A stretch of DNA of 64,000 nt from Welwitschia mirabilis. Its lineage: Eukaryota > Gnetophyta > Gnetopsida > Welwitschiales. Below are positions 22,900 through 35,034 of this stretch, piece after piece (positions within the stretch are counted from its first letter, which is position 1; every line of letters begins with the position of its first letter). The translations under genes were made by a program, and so were the position numbers. The stretch spans positions 144,459,075 to 144,523,074 of the forward strand of contig JBOZIK010000001.1 of assembly GCA_051453625.1 (NCBI GenBank), read 5' to 3'. Below the pieces are notes generated by a model, which saw only the letters and a list, made by a program, of their open reading frames with translations, was not told the origin of the DNA and ran no database searches.

Positions 22900-24840
22900 T
22901 AAATTCTCTAATAGAAGCTTTAGCTCTTCTCTGAATAATTTCAATCCTTAATGCTTTAATATCTCTTTTACAATTTTCAAAAATGTAACTTAGCTTTAAT
23001 CAACCCCCAAAATGTATTTGAATAATACTTTTTAAATGGTCTTTAAATTTATTAATAAAGTCATATAACTTCTGAGGATAATAGTCAAGGCTTCATAACA
23101 TAGCTAGTTCTTCATGCTCGAACCCAATTCATTTACCCAACTTCACTTCCATAAGATGAAGCTTATAGAGTAATTTCATATTTTGATTTTCCAACTTCTA
23201 AATAATGAGTTGGGTAGACTCAGGGCTTATTATTTTAATATCATTCTTTAACTTAGCATGATATTCTTTTAGAGCATTAATAATAATTAACTTTATTTTG
23301 TTCTCCATCTTACTAGTCAGAGTTAGAGAAGTTAAGGGGATGTCATAGATCCAACTTATTGCTCTTTTGGTTTTCTCATTTATTTTTTAAAAAAATTATT
23401 TTATTAATAAATCTTATGAAGTTTTCTGAAAAAGGCTTATCTCTTCCATTCAGTTCCTAAGAGCTTTATTTTATTTTGTTATCTAATCTATGGCTCTCTT
23501 ACTTGTTCCCAAAAGGGACTGATAGTATCCCAAAAAATTTTGGGCTTCAATCCATTTATGTCTATATTCTTGAGTCTCTACATTAATATTTATAAATTTT
23601 TAATTCATCCCCTATAAGTCTACATAGATTTTATTTGAATGCTTCCTATTTAGGGGTAGAGGCCCTTCATTATGCATAAATGTAATGAACTTTTGCTTGT
23701 GTTCTATGTATTTAGCATCATACTTCTTGCTTGAAGATAAATTCTCAATAAGGATGCTAAATGTCTAGCCTTTTCCTTGGAATATTTCCTAATTCTTCTC
23801 TATCTTTGATAGCCTCTCTATTTTTGTAATGTGTTTGTAAGCTCTCTTTAATTTCCTACTTGCATCTTTGAAATATTTAGAGAGCTGAATTTTCTTTCAT
23901 GTTGGTGATCTTGTAAAGTAGCTTTTCATTATTTTCTTTTTCTTGATCTAAACTATGTCTTAAGAATTTATTTTTATTTTTCAGATTATCAATTTAATTT
24001 TATAATACTAAAAATTATTTCTTTCTATTTAGATAGGTATGAATTTCATTTTTAACTAATTTTGAATCACTAAAGATATTGTCCATCTTATCTTCCTCTA
24101 GTACTTTGGAGGATTGGCTAGATTAAAGCAGATGGGAAGGTAGGATTTCTTCAAATGTAAATTGGATTAGGTCTTGTGTTATGCTTAATGAGCGCATTAA
24201 TAAAGGTAGACTTTAAAGGGTAGAAGAGGATTTCCTTTAGTTTACCTGAGCAGTCTCATGTCCTAGAGTTTTTAGGACACTTAAATCCTTAACTCCAAAT
24301 AGACTCTAGATAGTTACTTTAATATAAGACTTATGTGGTTAAAATAGGATTTTATTTTTACTTATATTTAGGTGATTAAATAGGAAAATTTTAGCCCTAC
24401 TATATCCAAATATCTAATTCTGACTTTATTTAATTTTGTAATGTACCTCACAAGTACCAAAAAGATTACTTCTACATTATTTACATTGGTATGATTTATC
24501 TTGTCCTTTACTGCTACTATCATATATAGGATAGTAATGTAATACCTTTTTATTTGTAAATAATAGGTACCAAATTACTAGCCATAATTCTTAAAATGAT
24601 AAAAAAATTTTGGTTTTATATCTTTACACATTGGTATTCTTCCATATACAACTACCCTTCCTAGTAGACTCATGCTTAGGTTTGTGTCTTTTTTTCTACT
24701 AGTATCATTAATGGATTTTTCACCAGGTGGTAGATGCAACATTTCTCTTATTTATTCTTGAGTAATAGTGGTTATTCCAAATACATTTTTGGCATCATTT
24801 ATTCTTAAATTCTTATAAAATTCATATACATATTTTAAGA
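22900..24840 (-). pseudogene. Extra 3' reading frame of the OTA element, plant-transposon-protein-like with coiled coil
   Basis: From about 24,825 down, the minus strand encodes YVYEFYKNLRINDAKNV, then an IREMLHLP segment. This resembles the 'putative plant transposon protein' domain (Pfam Transposase_32 type), whose usual pattern is V.EFY.NLR ... I...L.LP. A hydrophobic stretch follows down to about 24,365. Further down (about 24,090-23,470) lies a Lys/Glu/Leu-rich, coiled-coil-like part with phrases such as KLKRAYKHITKIERL and EAQNFLGYYQSLL. At least six stops and several frameshifts break it. OTA elements often carry an extra frame in this position; its role is unknown. The domain name is my inference from pattern memory. 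Confidence 0.55.
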
Positions 24841-24880
24841 AAAATCTATCATTTAGAGTAAGTCATTTATACCAAACTAA

Positions 24881-25909
24881 TTTTAGGATTAAAAGACGCC
24901 CTAGAGGGAGGGATGAATAGGGTTTTTTAAACTTTAACTTGAAAACTAAAAATACTAATTAGATAAAATAAATACAATATCAGAAACTTAAATAAAGCAC
25001 AAAAAGAAAACTACTAGATTTATAATGATTTTGACTCTCCAAGACTACTTTACTCATAAGAGGCAATAAAAGCATTTAGTCTCTTGGTTTCTTTAATCAA
25101 AAAAGTACATCAATACATCCACCCTTTGACTAGGGTTATAGTTACACAACTTTCTCTTCCTTAAGAAATTTAGAGAATGTTCGATATAAGCCTAATGAGG
25201 TATAAGCCTAAGAGCTCTGCTTCATAAGTATGTATTACAATCAGAGAGAATAGAATGCAAGAGTTAAGAAAAGATCTAATTTATAGTGGAATTATAATTT
25301 AGATATACAATAAGAATAATTTTCATAGTTTGATAATCATACAACAATCTTGAACTTAAATATATATATATATATAGAGGTTTTTTTTTGAAAAAAAATC
25401 CTAAGGGTGCCTTGTCTAGATTAGAGCACCATTGACATTCATTTCTTAGTGATTTATGCTATGAGAGAACTACACAATATTCATCTAAAGTTATTTTCAT
25501 GTAGCAATAGATAGTTGACCAGATGTCTCAAGATGAAATGTTAAACATCCCACTTTTAATAATCTCCTTTAATAAGAAACTGAGACAGGGGTTAGATGTC
25601 TCAGATAAGGTGCTTTAACATTCCCATATAAGAATCTAATTTACAAGTTCAAACATCCTAGTTTAAGAGGTTTGACATCCTAATACAAAAATTATGTATA
25701 GGTCTAGACATCCCAAGTTAAGGGTTTGAATGGCCTTCTACATTTGGATGCATACAGGTTTAGACATCCTAGATAAAGGATAAATGATCTATCAAAATTA
25801 AAGCTTGGCCTAAAATATTTTGATTTACCTATTAGTATTCTTAAACTGAGTCTGAGTTCTAGGTTACATTCTATTAATCATTATTAAAATGAATATTTAC
25901 TCAATAATA
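24881..25909 (-). mobile_element. 3' LTR of the Sirevirus
   Basis: It aligns with 34,025-35,034, sharing segments such as GAGATGAATAGG/GGGATGAATAGGG near the start and TAGGTATAAGCCTAAGAGC-like text further in. A short TA run lies at about 25,360-25,376. It ends before CCCCCTTTTC, the polypurine tract. Confidence 0.85.
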
Positions 25910-25926
25910 TCCCCCTTTTCAATGAT
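25910..25926 (-). other. Polypurine tract of the Sirevirus
   Basis: The minus strand reads CATTGAAAAGGGGGAT directly before the 3' LTR. An AAAAGGGGG core next to the 3' LTR is characteristic of Sireviruses. Confidence 0.8.
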
Positions 25927-26439
25927 GACAATTACAAGAAGTAGGAAGAATGCTTTCCATCAGTTCAACATTTACTTTTATTGAATTTATCTTACTAGCA
26001 CACTTGATCCACAACACTGATAGCTACATCTTGCCTAGATATCTGACAATTGTACCAACATGTAAATACAATTTTCTCAATTATAGTATAAAAGATAACT
26101 AGAAGAAAAAAAATTTAAAATACTTTATAGAATATGTGCAAGAGAAACTAATTATATTAATGATTTTGAAATTTACATCAAAGATTTGTAGATTTGTATT
26201 TGAATACACAAAATATTCTCTACCTTTATCATCATTAAAAACACAAAAGATGAGAGGTAAGATAAGAGAGAATAGAAAAAGAATGAGAGGAATAGAGAAA
26301 TGATAGAGTATAAAAGAAAGATAATTAAAATATTCATCATGATGAGATAAGAATGCATGATCTTCATGAGATTCTTCTTCTTTTGATTGAGAGGGAATGT
26401 CTAGTACAAAAGATGATAGTCCTAAAACCATACAATCTA

Positions 26440-27000
26440 CCTTCCTATTTAATTTATCTATAGAAGCTTATAAACTCTAAATAAATTAGTAGATAAACTC
26501 ATTTATGGGCTCAGAGGTAGACCATTCTTCTATATGCTTATTCTTGTTTGGAGGAGGTAATGGACCAATAACTTCTAAGAAAATTTTCATTTTATAAAGA
26601 GAAAATAAATCAAGTGACTTAGTACCTTTACTAATTCTTCATCCTTTTGAATTAAAAACTGATGATTTTCTAATATTACTATAATTAGACCTTTGAATGG
26701 TAGACTAAAACGACTGGCCATGAAAAATTAACTGATGTAATACATAATGAATTTACATAGGTTTATCTTAACACCTATGCTAAATCAACATATGATGTAA
26801 GCATAAAGAGGTAATACTTCATCTCTGTGCTCAAGTTTAGGAATTAAGTTATGAGTGGAAATTTGGAAAACGACTCTATAAAGTAATTTTAATTGATTGG
26901 TTGGAATGTTAGCACCTAAATAACTCATTTTCTACACAACTCTTATATGATATCTTCTTTTGAAACTGCCTCTTAAAGAAAGGCTCTTGAATTATTTCAC
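26440..27000 (-). pseudogene. Extra 3' domain of the Sirevirus, plant-transposon-protein-like
   Basis: Around 26,930-26,680 the minus strand encodes MSYLGANIPTNQLKLLYRVV, then a NLIPKLEHRDEVLPLYAYII segment, GVKINLCKFIMYYI, ASRFSLPFKGLI and an ILENHQFLIQKDEELV tail. This pattern (an LP-type segment, an I.INL..FI.-I helix, then an LPF/LPY start) resembles the plant transposon protein (Transposase_32-type) domain often found after pol in Sireviruses. At least three stops interrupt it. A frame at 26,099-26,431 nearer the LTR is hydrophobic and unassigned. The function of this domain is not known. Confidence 0.6.
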
Positions 27001-27375
27001 AAAAAAACCATCATTAGGAAAATTAGTGATCAAAGAAATCGTTTCTAAGTCTACTTTCATAGTTCTCCTATAATTAATCTCTAATTTCTCTTATCAAATA
27101 AACCATTATAATAGAACAAATGTACAATTCTGACTAAAGCACACATGTCTAAACTCAGAGCATATATCTAGCCTTACTCTACAAATTTAGGCTTAAATAT
27201 AAGTTCATGCTTGAAATATTGATAATTTATGCTTCTCTCTAGAACTAAAGGCCTTTCAGAAAAGCATCCAAACCAATTCTTTTAATTTTTAGAAGAGAGA
27301 AACCATTCTGCCTTTAAAGATGGCTCCTTTCCATTTTTGGAAGTTAAGACTTTAACTTTGCAATGTTGAATAACT

Positions 27376-27376
<1 letters not shown>

Positions 27377-27448
<72 letters not shown>

Positions 27449-28148
27449 NNNNNNNNNNNNNNNNNNNNNNNNNNNNNNNNNNNNNNNNNNNNNNNNNNNN
27501 NNNNNNNNNNNNNNNNNNNNNNNNNNNNNNNNNNNNNNNNNNNNNNNNNNNNNNNNNNNNNNNNNNNNNNNNNNNNNNNNNNNNNNNNNNNNNNNNNNNN
27601 NNNNNNNNNNNNNNNNNNNNNNNNNNNNNNNNNNNNNNNNNNNNNNNNNNNNNNNNNNNNNNNNNNNNNNNNNNNNNNNNNNNNNNNNNNNNNNNNNNNN
27701 NNNNNNNNNNNNNNNNNNNNNNNNNNNNNNNNNNNNNNNNNNNNNNNNNNNNNNNNNNNNNNNNNNNNNNNNNNNNNNNNNNNNNNNNNNNNNNNNNNNN
27801 NNNNNNNNNNNNNNNNNNNNNNNNNNNNNNNNNNNNNNNNNNNNNNNNNNNNNNNNNNNNNNNNNNNNNNNNNNNNNNNNNNNNNNNNNNNNNNNNNNNN
27901 NNNNNNNNNNNNNNNNNNNNNNNNNNNNNNNNNNNNNNNNNNNNNNNNNNNNNNNNNNNNNNNNNNNNNNNNNNNNNNNNNNNNNNNNNNNNNNNNNNNN
28001 NNNNNNNNNNNNNNNNNNNNNNNNNNNNNNNNNNNNNNNNNNNNNNNNNNNNNNNNNNNNNNNNNNNNNNNNNNNNNNNNNNNNNNNNNNNNNNNNNNNN
28101 NNNNNNNNNNNNNNNNNNNNNNNNNNNNNNNNNNNNNNNNNNNNNNNN

Positions 28149-28216
<68 letters not shown>
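27377..28216. repeat. (GA)n microsatellite containing a 700-N gap
   Basis: Pure GA runs at 27,377-27,448 and 28,149-28,216 flank exactly 700 N. The right side continues into an impure GACAGA tract to about 28,240. The gap most likely lies wholly within the microsatellite, so its true length is uncertain. Long open frames of alternating Arg-Glu or Ser-Leu through it are artefacts. Confidence 0.95.
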
Positions 28217-28228
<12 letters not shown>

Positions 28229-28246
28229 GAGACAGAGAGGCTCAAG

Positions 28247-28639
28247 TTAGCAAGAGAAAAATACAAGAGAATGAAGGAGCATGAAGAAGAATGAAAAGAA
28301 ATAATATGAAAAACAAAATAAGGCATTTTCAAGGCAAGGAACATGCACGGGTTTGTGTCCATGCTTCATTTGCACATCCACTTTTATAGGCTGGGATGTT
28401 CGAGTTTTAATGAAAAATCTTGCTAACTTAAAAATTTTTCTTGGACATCCAAGAATATAAGGCAAGACATCTGAGCACTTACTTGGTTTTGATAGATGAT
28501 TGATATTCGAAAGTCCAAAGGGATAAGTAGAATATTCAAAGAGAATTTGGATTAAATAAATAAGCTTATTAGTCAGACATTCAATTTCAAGACTAAGACA
28601 TTTAAAAAAATCTAGAAGAGAGAAAAACAAGAAAAGCAT
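28247..28639 (-). other. Sirevirus spacer between RNase H and the extra 3' domain, with a 130-codon open frame
   Basis: The minus strand stays open for 130 codons, long for sequence this A+T-rich. The predicted peptide has hydrophobic ends and a middle with HGHKPVHVPCLENAL. I recognise no domain, and the position corresponds to the usually non-coding spacer of Sireviruses. It may be chance or a remnant of the N-terminal part of the extra 3' protein. Confidence 0.35.
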
Positions 28640-28729
28640 ATTTAATTAGAGAAAATTTTCAGATGATGATTAGTGTAGAGATAAAAAATTTTACATAAAT
28701 TTATATTAAAGGGAAATGGTTCCTCAAGC

Positions 28730-30068
28730 CAAGTTGTTGTCAAAAGAACATAAATTTCTCTTCACTTAAACTCTTAGTCATGATGTCAGCAATTTTTTGA
28801 TTAGTTGGAATGTATTCAAGAGTGACATTATGATTTTGAACATGTTTCCTAATAAAGTAATGTCTAATTTCTATTTGTTTTATTCTTGAGTGTTAAACAG
28901 GTTCCTGGTTATGTTGATTGTACTAGTGTTATCATAATAAAATCTTAATTTTATCAGGCTTTACCCCAAAGTCAACCATTATTTGCTTCATCTAAAGCAA
29001 CTGAGTATAGCACGCTCCTGTAGCTATGTATTTAGATTTAGCTATGAATAAGAAAGTTGTTATTTATTTTCTACTAGACCATGAAACTAGATAGTTACCC
29101 ATATAAAAACAAGTACCACTTGTACTTTTTTAGTTATCAACATGACCTACCTAATCTGCATCACTGTACCTAGTTAGATCTAGGGTCATGTTGTAATCAT
29201 ATAAATACCACAATTCTGAGTGGATTTAAGGTATCTTCAAATTCTCTAAACATGGTAAGATGTGATTCTTCTAGGATCAAATTGATATTTAGCATAGACT
29301 CCAACACTATAGGTACTATTGGGTTAACTAGTTATGATATACAATAAGCTTCCTATAAGTTCTTGATACAACTTTTGATCTACTTTTTTGCCCAGTTTAT
29401 CTTTACTAACTTTGATACTAGTGGACATAGGAGTTGAGGTGTCTTTACATTTACTCATGTTATACTTTGCAATAATATCATGAATGTACTTACATTAACA
29501 AGTAAAAATTCCATTATCCTTTTGTTTTATTTGTAAATCTAAGAAAAAATTTAATTCTCCCACTAGGGTTATTTTAAATTTATTTTACATTAAATTGGAA
29601 GAGCCCAAAGCAAGAGATTCCTTAATGGAATCAAAGATAATATCATCTACATAGATTTGGGCAATAAGAATGTTTTTACTATCTCTTTTAATAAATAGGA
29701 TTGGATTAGCACTCCCTTTTGAAAACCCATTATCTAGAAGGAAGGAATTTAACCTATTAAACCAAGCTCTAGGAACTTGTTTTAAATCATAAAGAGCCTT
29801 ATTTAACTTGAAAACATGATCATGAAATTTAGAGTCAATTAAACTTAGAGGTTGATCTACATAAAACTCTTCATTTATAAATCCATTTAGAAAAGCACCT
29901 TTAACATCCATTTGGAATAAGTTTATATTATGAAAACAAGCATAGGCTAGTAATATATGAATAGCTTCTAATATATCAATAGGTACAAAGATCTTATCAT
30001 AATCTATCTCTTCTTATTAGCAATATTCTTGAGCTACCAATATTGCTTTATTTTGAATAATGTTATGG
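28730..30068 (-). pseudogene. Sirevirus RT and RNase H, cut at the 5' side by a gap
   Basis: An open frame at 29,585-29,911 (108 codons) encodes the RT core: MDVKGAFLNGFI, then the LKQVPRAWF region and the intact catalytic box YVDDIIF. Just upstream, to 30,068, the same protein continues with DYDKIFVPI, cut by the N run. RNase H follows down to about 28,740, ending ADIMTKSLSEEKF, the typical copia C terminus. Several stops and shifts lie outside the 108-codon stretch. This is the best preserved enzyme segment in the window. Confidence 0.9.
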
Positions 30069-31053
30069 NNNNNNNNNNNNNNNNNNNNNNNNNNNNNNNN
30101 NNNNNNNNNNNNNNNNNNNNNNNNNNNNNNNNNNNNNNNNNNNNNNNNNNNNNNNNNNNNNNNNNNNNNNNNNNNNNNNNNNNNNNNNNNNNNNNNNNNN
30201 NNNNNNNNNNNNNNNNNNNNNNNNNNNNNNNNNNNNNNNNNNNNNNNNNNNNNNNNNNNNNNNNNNNNNNNNNNNNNNNNNNNNNNNNNNNNNNNNNNNN
30301 NNNNNNNNNNNNNNNNNNNNNNNNNNNNNNNNNNNNNNNNNNNNNNNNNNNNNNNNNNNNNNNNNNNNNNNNNNNNNNNNNNNNNNNNNNNNNNNNNNNN
30401 NNNNNNNNNNNNNNNNNNNNNNNNNNNNNNNNNNNNNNNNNNNNNNNNNNNNNNNNNNNNNNNNNNNNNNNNNNNNNNNNNNNNNNNNNNNNNNNNNNNN
30501 NNNNNNNNNNNNNNNNNNNNNNNNNNNNNNNNNNNNNNNNNNNNNNNNNNNNNNNNNNNNNNNNNNNNNNNNNNNNNNNNNNNNNNNNNNNNNNNNNNNN
30601 NNNNNNNNNNNNNNNNNNNNNNNNNNNNNNNNNNNNNNNNNNNNNNNNNNNNNNNNNNNNNNNNNNNNNNNNNNNNNNNNNNNNNNNNNNNNNNNNNNNN
30701 NNNNNNNNNNNNNNNNNNNNNNNNNNNNNNNNNNNNNNNNNNNNNNNNNNNNNNNNNNNNNNNNNNNNNNNNNNNNNNNNNNNNNNNNNNNNNNNNNNNN
30801 NNNNNNNNNNNNNNNNNNNNNNNNNNNNNNNNNNNNNNNNNNNNNNNNNNNNNNNNNNNNNNNNNNNNNNNNNNNNNNNNNNNNNNNNNNNNNNNNNNNN
30901 NNNNNNNNNNNNNNNNNNNNNNNNNNNNNNNNNNNNNNNNNNNNNNNNNNNNNNNNNNNNNNNNNNNNNNNNNNNNNNNNNNNNNNNNNNNNNNNNNNNN
31001 NNNNNNNNNNNNNNNNNNNNNNNNNNNNNNNNNNNNNNNNNNNNNNNNNNNNN
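30069..31053. other. Assembly gap of 985 N inside Sirevirus pol
   Basis: It falls between the C-terminal part of integrase and the first part of RT, so it should contain the integrase-RT junction. The non-round length suggests an estimated size. Confidence 0.9.
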
Positions 31054-31860
31054 TAGTTTCATTAATCCTAATGTAAATAGATTACTCAACTTTATGAGAG
31101 GACTTATTAAATACTTTATATGCCATGCTTGAACTAGAATAGCCAAGAAAAATACCATCATCTACTTTAATTCAAATTTATCTATGTGAAACTTGTTTTT
31201 AAGAATAGAACATTTACTATCAAATACTTTAAAATAATTTATATTTTGTTTCTTATCATGCTAAACTTCATAGGTTTTTTTCATTATACCCATTCTCAAG
31301 AAGACTTTATTACTCACATAACATGCAGTGTTAATAGCTTCAAACTAAAAATGATAAGTTAAGTAAAAATCATTAAGCATGATTCAAGTCATATCAAGAA
31401 GTACTTTGTTCTTTCATTTACCAACTCCATTTTGTTAAGGAGTTCTTAGCACTAAAAACTAATATTTTATTTCCTTTACATTACTGAAGTTCTCAAATCT
31501 TTCATTTTTAAATTAGATCTAATTTACTTGATGGTATACTCTTTCTCATTCTATATTTTCCTACATACTTTAATAAAAAGATCAAATGTCTCATCCTTGC
31601 TAGATAGAAATAAAACCCAACAAAAGTAAGAGAAATCATTCAGCATAAATAGAAAATATTTCTTACCTTTTAAACTTCTTGATTAAATTGGTCTAATCAA
31701 GTCCATATCAATAATATCAATAGATTAGTTTGTAGAAATACCTAATTTATATTTGAAATTTGATTTAGACTATTTATCTTTTATATAAGATTCACACATT
31801 CTTGCCTCTTGTACATTAAGTCTAGGAATTCTACTCATAATTTATTGACATGAAATTATC
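31054..31860 (-). pseudogene. Sirevirus integrase remnant
   Basis: From about 31,800 down: a GAG-pre-integrase end (RMCESYIKDK), then IDIIDMDLIRPI with the first catalytic Asp, a KGKKYFLFMLNDFSYFCWVL segment, SSKDETFDLFIKVC, IRSNLKMK where active copies have IRSDHG (the second catalytic Asp is Asn), and a QNGVGK segment corresponding to PQQNGVVERKN, with stops in it. The C-terminal part reaches the gap. Integrase inserts element DNA into the genome; this one is inactive by stops and by loss of a catalytic residue. Confidence 0.85.
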
Positions 31861-32750
31861 TTTAAGTCTTTAAGATTCATATGATTAAACCTTCTATGCT
31901 AGATGTTAACTTCATTTTCTTGCATAGTAAAACACCTTCCCTACTCTTGGCTTAACTGCCAATAGCATACATGTACTTTGACTTATTTCTAGTCAAAATC
32001 ACATTTCTAGTATAAGATTTTTTAACAACACATTTATCTTTATAAAAAGACATGATGTTTCCTTTATCAAAAATTTGAGAAACACTTAAAATATTATGCT
32101 TTGAATCATTAACTAAATAAACATCATGAATTTTAAGGTGAGAATCATTAGCAATAATGGATACTTATCAACAATGTGATCTTTGTTGTTATCTTTAAAG
32201 GTTAATTTTGTATAATTATAGTCTTGAAAGGTTGCTAACAATCATTTTTATTATCAGTCATGTGATGGAATCATCCACTGCTAAGATATCATTTTATAGT
32301 TTCTTACACCTTAAATGCTACATGAGGAAAAAAGAGACTTGGTGGCTTCCTTCCTAATCCATTTTCAACTACTCTTCTTGATGATTGGTTTTCTTTTTAA
32401 AGATCTAGATTTACTTTAAAATTTAAAATTATAATTTTAGCCAAAATACTAAGATTTTCTATAAGGACAAGAGTATTGGATATGATCATATTCTTAACAA
32501 AAATAACATCATAAAGTAGAGATACCAAAAGAGAGATATTTAACACTTAAAAAAATAATTTGAGGAGGTAACATACTCAAAGGTGATCCAATACCATATT
32601 TATCATTAGGTCTCCTTCCCAATTCTAGCAATGTTTTAAATTTTTCTTCCCATTAGCAAAATGTTTAGTTATTCCTTATGCTTGGGCTAGATCTTTCTAA
32701 AGAGTTTCTATCTTCAGGAAGGCCTATTTTAGTTTTCCTTCTAGATTGTC
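31861..32750 (-). pseudogene. Decayed Sirevirus protease/linker region
   Basis: In position this is the protease and linker between gag and integrase. Frames are short and broken. At about 32,230-32,300 there is a weak match to the copia protease region (an ILAVDDS-like WIID.. equivalent with stops). I cannot define active-site residues with confidence. Confidence 0.45.
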
Positions 32751-32753
32751 CAC

Positions 32754-33995
32754 CTAGTTTTTAAGATAAAAACTTTTCTTTTCAAGGTCTAGACTAACAT
32801 GGTATAATTTCTCATAGATAATAGATAAATCATTATTAGCATCATCATCACTCTCAAAATTAAATATCTCAAATAAGTCAATTAATGAGTGTAAATTAAT
32901 AGAAATACTTACTTCTTTTCCTAAGGAGATAATACCAAAATTAATGCAATCCTCTTCATTACTTGAAGGAGAACTAGCATCATTTTCATCCCAAGTCACT
33001 TGTAGCATTTTCTTCACTTTTAACTTAGAAGGCTTGTCCTTATGTTTGTTTATGCATTATGAAGTAATGTGACTAAACCCTTTACATTCATAACATTGTA
33101 TAGAACTAGGATGATTCTTACCTTTGTCCATACCTCATTTGAATGGGTGTTGAGAAGATCTTTCTCACTTCTTCTTAAGAAACCTTTTAAAGTTTCTTAC
33201 CAATAGAGATAAATCATTATCTTCTAGATCCTCACTTGATTGAGAGTCTTCATCTACATCTGATTCTATTTTAATAGCTATGTTTATCTATTTTGAATGA
33301 TCATCTTCTATCTGTAGAGAAGCCTCATATGCCATGAGTGTTCCTTTGAGTTCTTAAACTTTGATGTGACCAATATCCTTACTCTCCTTAATGGTAATGA
33401 CCTTAGATCTGAATTTGTTGATGAGACTTTTAAGAATTTTTCTTATAACTCAGTTCTGAGGTACAACTTCTCTTAGTTCCCATATGTTATTCACGATGTC
33501 ATTTATCTTGGAATTGTATTTTGATACTATTTTAAAATCTTCTATTCTTATGTTTTTAAACTAAGTTGTCAACATTTGTAGTTTGGCATTTTTTACAACA
33601 TTTATTCCTTTATGTGCAACTCTTAAGGTCTCCCATATTTCTTGGTCTATTGTGTATTGCACCACTCTGTTGTATTCTTCTAAGAATAAGGCACATATTA
33701 AGGCATTCATGGCCTTAGCATTCATCTAAGTAGCCCTTTTTTCATCCTAATCCTATGTACTCCTTTTTTTTGGAATAGTTTTATCATCAACCACTTTCAT
33801 AGGAGCAACATAACCAAGTTCAACCATTTCCCATATCTCACAATCTAGAGATTGCAAAAGGATTGCCATTTTGGTTTTCCAATAGACATAATTGTATCTT
33901 AGAATAAGGGAGGTCTTGAGATGGATTAAACTTCTATAAAATTCAAGTAAGTCATTTGATCTACAAACACATAGTAAGAAGAAAAACAAATCCTA
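32754..33995 (-). pseudogene. Sirevirus gag with CCHC zinc knuckle, broken
   Basis: The N-terminal part is open at 33,753-33,989 and contains NYVYWKTKMAILLQSLD followed by WEMVELGYV, the Sirevirus gag start. The central part (33,300-33,720) keeps ALFLEEYNRV, a QEIWETL segment and VSKYNSKINDIV. The zinc knuckle near 33,060-33,105 reads CYECKGFSHITS, then a stop, then C (CX2CX4HX4C). A further open piece (32,754-33,017) is acidic and Ser-rich, ending near EIFNFESDDD. Gag forms the particle that packages element RNA. At least four stops break it. Confidence 0.9.
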
Positions 33996-34010
33996 ATCTA
34001 GAGCAATTAG

Positions 34011-34022
34011 GCTTTGATACCA
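34011..34022 (-). other. Primer binding site of the Sirevirus, tRNA-iMet type
   Basis: The minus strand reads TGGTATCAAAGC, next to the 5' LTR that starts at 34,025 with a two-base spacer. It has one difference from the canonical initiator-Met complement. Confidence 0.88.
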
Positions 34023-34024
34023 AT

Positions 34025-35034
34025 TATTAAGATCATAAGACATCTCAGGAAGGGAGATGAATAGGTCTTTTAAAACTTTAACTTAAAAAATGAAAATACT
34101 AATTAGATAAAATAAATAAAATATCAAAAACTTAAATAAAGTACAAAAAGAATACTAATCAGATTTATAGTGGTTTGGCTCTCCAATCCTACCCCACTCA
34201 TAAGAGGTAGCATAAGCCTTTAACGTCTTAGTTCCTTTAACTAATAAAGTATATTAATACATCCACTCTTTGGCTAGGGTTACAGTTATACAACTTTATC
34301 TTCCTTGAGTAATTAAGAAAATTTTTGATAGAAGTCTAATTAGGTATAAGCCTAAGAGCTCTGATTCATCAGCATGTATTGCAATTGGAGAGAATAGAAT
34401 GCAAGATTTTAGAACATATCCAATTTACAGTGAAATTTTGATTTAGATATATAATAATAATAATTTTCATAGTTTGGTAACCATACAACAATATTGGACT
34501 TGAACATATATAGGTTTTTCTTGAAGAACTCTAAGGGTTCTTTGTCTAGATTACAGCACCACTGCCTTCCATTTTGTATTCATTTATGCTTTGAGAGGAG
34601 TGTACAACATTCTCTAAAGTGATTTTCATGTGGAAATGGATAGTTGAGTAGACGTCCCAAGATGAAATGTCAAACGTCCCACTTTTAAATATGTTCTTTG
34701 ATAAGAAACTGATACAGGTATCAGACATATCAAATAAGGTACTCAAACATTCTCATACAAAAATCTAGTTTACAAGCGTGGACATCCTAAATTAAGAGGA
34801 CAAATGTCCCAATACAAGAAACCATGTATAGGTCTAGACATCCTAGGTTAAGGGGTCAGACGTCCTAGTACATGTAGCTACATATAGGTTTAGACATCAT
34901 AGATAAAATATAAATGATCCATTATAGTTGAAGCTTGGCTAAAATATTTGGATTTACTTATTAATATTCTTGAACTGGGTCTAAGTTATAGTTTGGATTC
35001 TATTGCTCATAATTAAAATAGATCCATTATTTAA
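34025..35034 (-). mobile_element. 5' LTR of the Sirevirus
   Basis: It pairs with 24,881-25,909. On the plus strand it starts TATTAAGATCAT where Sireviruses have TGTTAAGG, and ends around TCCATTATTTAA. The two LTRs differ at many sites, so insertion is not recent. The outer boundary is uncertain by a few bases. Confidence 0.82.

Larger units (their letters stand above)
24881..35034 (-). mobile_element. Ty1/copia Sirevirus (Maximus/SIRE type), about 10.2 kb, inserted in the OTA element
   Basis: Two LTRs of about 1 kb (24,881-25,909 and 34,025-35,034) flank a minus-strand body. Order from the 5' side: primer site, long gag with CCHC knuckle, integrase, RT with YVDD, RNase H, spacer with a GA microsatellite, extra 3' domain and polypurine tract. 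The integrase-before-RT order is diagnostic of Ty1/copia. The large gag, extra 3' domain and LTR ends resembling TGTTAAGG point to Sireviruses. The left target site may be ACTAA (24,876-24,880); the right match is weak. Confidence 0.85.

Noticed and set aside
27352-28362. Very long open frames of Arg-Glu (plus) and Ser-Leu (minus) repeats
   Set aside because: They are the translation of a GA microsatellite joined through 700 N; no real protein is implied.
30029-31161. Open frames of more than 330 codons on both strands
   Set aside because: Almost entirely N; they only exist because the gap has no stops.
34546-34746. Minus-strand 66-codon frame
   Set aside because: Lies wholly inside the Sirevirus 5' LTR, with no counterpart kept open in the 3' LTR.
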